Shown here: positions 61,315-64,000 of the stretch, in pieces
Layout: each line of letters starts with the position of its first letter
Position numbering within the stretch: position 1 is the first letter of the stretch
Source: Chamaecrista fasciculata
Lineage: Eukaryota > Streptophyta > Magnoliopsida > Fabales > Fabaceae
Direction of reading: 5' to 3'
Assembly (NCBI GenBank): GCA_003254925.1
Contig: QANZ01005277.1
Coordinates: forward strand, 1 to 64,000
Length of the DNA stretch: 64,000 nt
The notes under the pieces: generated by a model
The model's database searches: none
The model's input: only the letters and a program-made list of their open reading frames with translations
What the model was told of the DNA's origin: nothing
Position numbers and translations under genes: made by a program

Positions 61315-61757
61315 AGGTCAAAGTGCATTTTTGCTCCCATAACTTTTGATAAGGTCTCAATTTGGTCTCATAACTTCTTTTGTTGCACTTTTGGTCCCAT
61401 ATATTTGCAAAAAGTTGCAAATTTGGTCCCGTATCACTTTTTGTCCCATATCTTTTGGTCAGATTGTAGAATTGGTCCCATATTTTTGCAAAAAGTTTCA
61501 CCATCAGTCTCATCTGATCTAAAGATATGAGATCAATTTTGCATCTGACGCAAAGATATGAGACCAATTCTCCAATCTGACCAAAATATATGAGACCAAT
61601 TCTGCAACATGACCCAAAGATATGGAACCAAAAGTGTAACACGCGACCAAATCTGCAACTTAAGCAAAAGGTATGGGACCAAAAGTGCAACAAAAAAAGT
61701 TATGGACTAAATTGAGACCTTAGCAAAAGTTATGGGACCAAAAATGCACTTTAACCT
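61315..61757. mobile_element. Inverted-repeat element, 'ggtcaaagt' family, copy 2 (443 bp)
   Basis: The ends are aggtcaaagtgcatttttgctcc and, inverted, aggttaaagtgcatttttggtcc. The direct repeat aacaaga flanks it at 61308-61314 and 61758-61764. The interior is a run of 'ttggtcccata..tttt' units and their complements arranged head to head, shared with 37488-37890. It is non-coding. A minus-strand frame across it is an artefact of repeat composition. Confidence 0.75.
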
Positions 61758-62051
61758 AACAAGATTACAAGAATTAAGAAAACCCAAACGGAAAAGGATT
61801 ATACCCGGGGAAAAAAAATTGGCCATTAAGGATGATACTGAATTAATTACTCAATGTGATTTGTGATTGTCTCTTCAAATTAACTGCACACAAAGACTAC
61901 TTTTTGCTTCTTCCATCATAAGCAAATAACCACTCACCTTACGCATACGCATTCTCATTTCCGGGTCCTCAACTTTACCTTCTCAAAAATATCACACCTC
62001 TTTCTCTCTTTCTCTCTCGATCTCTTTGCTGCTCTGATTTCTCGCATTGAA
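61758..62051 (+). promoter_or_regulatory. Promoter and CT-rich leader of the LUL gene
   Basis: Only about 290 bp separate the repeat element from the start codon. 61994-62040 is a CT-rich stretch (ctctttctctctttctctctcg), typical of a plant 5' UTR. No TATA box is certain. Confidence 0.4.
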
Positions 62052-64000
62052 ATGGGGATTTCTTGGAGTAGCAGAAGACGAGACCCTTATTTTCATAGCC
62101 CACCTCATCTTCCGTCGCCTTACTATTACTCCCCAGAATCTCCTCCTCCTCCGCCGCCGCCGCCGGCGGCACAAGGCTACTATTACACCTCAACCACACC
62201 TTATACACTGCACAGCAATAGCTATGTTTCACCTCCTCCTTTGCCTCCTCCTCCTCCTCAGACCCATATCTTCTGCTACTCAAATGTGTATAGCAATTGC
62301 TCCAATTATTCCAATTCTGTAATGGGTACGTTCCATTACCCACCTTACTATGTAAATCAAGCTAGTGGGTGGCCTGCAATTTATCCTCCGGTCGGACCGG
62401 TCGTCTCGCCACCACCCTATGTTGATCATCGAACGGCGAAGAAGATCAGGAACGATGTCAACGTGCATAAAGATACGTTGCGGCTGGAGGTAGATGAGCT
62501 CAACCCTGATCAGCATTTGGTCTCATTCGATTTCGATGCCCTATTTGACGGGAGGTAAGGACTAATAACTAAGAAGTTTTCTCTCTTTCATTTATCGCTT
62601 TGTTTTGGGCAGGTTTGAGTTAGTTTAACAGCTGATTTTGTTTGTGTGTTTGTATATGCATGTGGATGTGGTTGAGGAGACTAGATATGTAATGGATGAT
62701 TAGAATGATTTTTGCATTTTATGATGATCATTATCAATGTGGAGGATTTGTGGTTTCTGCTGCAGGAACTGATTTTCCTAGTTTTGATTCCAGTGCTTGT
62801 ATCGCTTAGAAAGCCTTAGGCGTAGCGGATACTCAATGTCATAAGTTTGGGCCAAAATAAATAAACCCATTATCGAGAAGGTGTCTAAATGTGAAAGCAA
62901 GGAAATAAAATGTGCTCATATGTCGATTAAGAATTGGCTCAATAAGCAAAATGTCAAGCTACTAGCTGCTAAACTGTCTATAGCTGTGCCTTTAATGAAG
63001 TCATTTGTTATATATTTGTCATAAAGATTTCTGATAAATATGGTCTACAGGGAGGAATGCATTGCTTCTGTGTAAATTATTCAAATTTCACAGATTGTTT
63101 TCCGTTTTGCTAATGAATCTGTGCATTTTATTTGAGTATACCATAGCCGCTTGTGCATTTGGAAAAAGGAGGGCTGGCAAGAAATGGCCCAAAATCCCCC
63201 TTTGGTATAATATTGATACAGGCAATTTTGTTCCAAAAATTAAAGAGATGCAAAGCAATGCTAATTCTTTTGCATTTTCACTTTGTTAAAAACAATATAC
63301 AGAAAATAAAACTTGTATTGGGATGGCATGGGATGAGTGTTCTGCCAGAGTCAGAATGCGAAGTATGTTTTTTCCTTTTTGCTGAAACTTCTAGGTGGTC
63401 ATCTTGTTGCTTGCAGGGTGTAAAGCCATCAAATCTGACCTACCTGAACTTGCATTCATCATCACTAATCGCACCTAAGTTGAAAGAAGTGTGTACACAA
63501 GAATTTGATTTATTTTCTAGGCATTAGGGAAAATGTCCTATTATTATGAAAGTTTTCTGAATTACTATAGCTCTAATGGTTTGTTTTTGAATATCTAATT
63601 CTTTTTTACTCCTTGTGTTTTAATTTGGCAGCATTACTATATTTTACTTTGCAAAGGAAGAAGAAAAGTGTAGGTTTGTACCCTTGTTTCCTGATGTATT
63701 TCAGCCAATCAGAGTCCCCTTTGAGAAAGGAATTGGCCAGAAATTTTGTCAGCCATCAGGAACGGGCATCAACTCAGGGTTCTTTGAGTTTTATAATTTC
63801 TCAAAATCATCGCTTGAAGAAGATGTCTTTCCGCTTGTGATATGTGCTGAAACGTACATGAGGACTTCAGCTGATGAAAGTCTTGTTGATTCCATGCTAG
63901 ATGTATCTCCTCACATGCAGATTACTCAAGCCATTCTCGAGAAAGTAAATGGTGGTGGTTCTTTCCAGGTAAAAGTAGACCACCAGATTCTGTGGATCGA
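62052..64000 (+). CDS. LOG2-like RING E3 ubiquitin ligase, 5' part (LUL3/4-like)
   Basis: Exon 1 is 62052-62554 and exon 2 runs from 63632 past the window end. The splice joins a Ser codon (DGR-S type phase 2) so that LFDG(R/S) continues as SITIFYFAKEEEKCRFVPLF. The protein starts MGISWS, an N-myristoylation signal (Gly2, Ser6). A Pro/Tyr-rich region (20-110) includes runs of Pro. The LUL-specific domain begins at about 130 (KKIRNDVNVHKDTLRLEVDE) and continues through GQKFCQPSGTGINSGFFEF, DVFPLVICAETYMR, and VKVDHQILWI at the edge. The GT after FQ (63969) is not used as a donor because the coding sense continues. The C-terminal RING lies outside the window. In Arabidopsis, LOG2/LULs are membrane-associated ligases, with LOG2 acting in amino-acid export and drought responses. 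By position it matches At5g19080 (LUL3). Confidence 0.9.

Noticed and set aside
61202..61693. 163-residue minus-strand frame
   Set aside because: It runs through the head-to-head repeat element, and the residue pattern follows repeated 'ggtctcat' words.
61975..62343. Minus-strand frames with Glu and Arg runs at the LUL start
   Set aside because: They are antisense to the Pro-rich exon 1 of the LUL gene.
63969..64000. Intron donor after FQ in the LUL gene
   Set aside because: The GT is followed by continuous coding sense (VKVDHQILWI) that fits the LUL domain.

Overview
This window looks like nuclear DNA of a eudicot plant, probably a rosid. The genes have many short GT-AG introns in AT-rich sequence. 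The products are plant-type: adenylate isopentenyltransferase, an organellar RRM protein and a LOG2-like ubiquitin ligase. The repeats are also plant-type: TRIM, hAT, Mutator, PIF/Harbinger, LINE, Copia and tRNA-derived SINEs. I see no bacterial, viral or CRISPR content. One assembly gap of 846 N lies at 50293-51138.

Layout. 1-1700 holds a truncated GH17 beta-1,3-glucanase 5' end between telomere-repeat-like inverted arms. 5965-7441 (minus) is a four-exon organelle-targeted RRM gene. About 7.5-30.7 kb is gene-poor and transposon-rich. It contains a PIF/Harbinger MITE (8602-9031), a TRIM concatemer with four LTRs (10189-11237), a LINE reverse transcriptase split by a hAT MITE (11933-14567), a Mutator-like element carrying a nested insertion (20605-22093), two further hAT elements (24426-25013 and 27752-28766) and a Copia 3' end (about 27000-27360). 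31348-32337 is an intronless IPT gene. 38439-44389 is a nine-exon alpha/beta hydrolase with retroposons in its introns. 44.4-51.4 kb is repeats plus the gap. 51807-53558 is a single-exon, membrane-anchored GDS/DxxH esterase-like protein. 54704-60054 is a nine-exon VTT (SNARE-associated Golgi) membrane protein. From 62052 to the end of the window is the 5' part of a LUL-type RING E3 ligase.

The gene set and order (RRM, IPT5-like, alpha/beta hydrolase, NXPE-like, VTT protein, LUL3-like) match what I remember of Arabidopsis At5g19030 to At5g19080. I read the window as a conserved microsyntenic block whose RRM-IPT interval has been expanded to about 24 kb by transposons. The genes are independent transcription units, not an operon or pathway cluster. 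IPT makes cytokinin, LUL proteins are ubiquitin ligases, the VTT protein probably acts in endomembrane lipid or vesicle biology, and the RRM protein probably acts on organelle RNA.

I did not find a convincing new biological system. The most interesting structures are the TRIM concatemer with an intact 5-bp target duplication, the nested Mutator element, the LINE split exactly by a MITE, and a 90-nt intron in the RRM gene that can be retained in frame. Splice junctions were placed by eye using GT-AG sites, phase and protein continuity. No searches were run.
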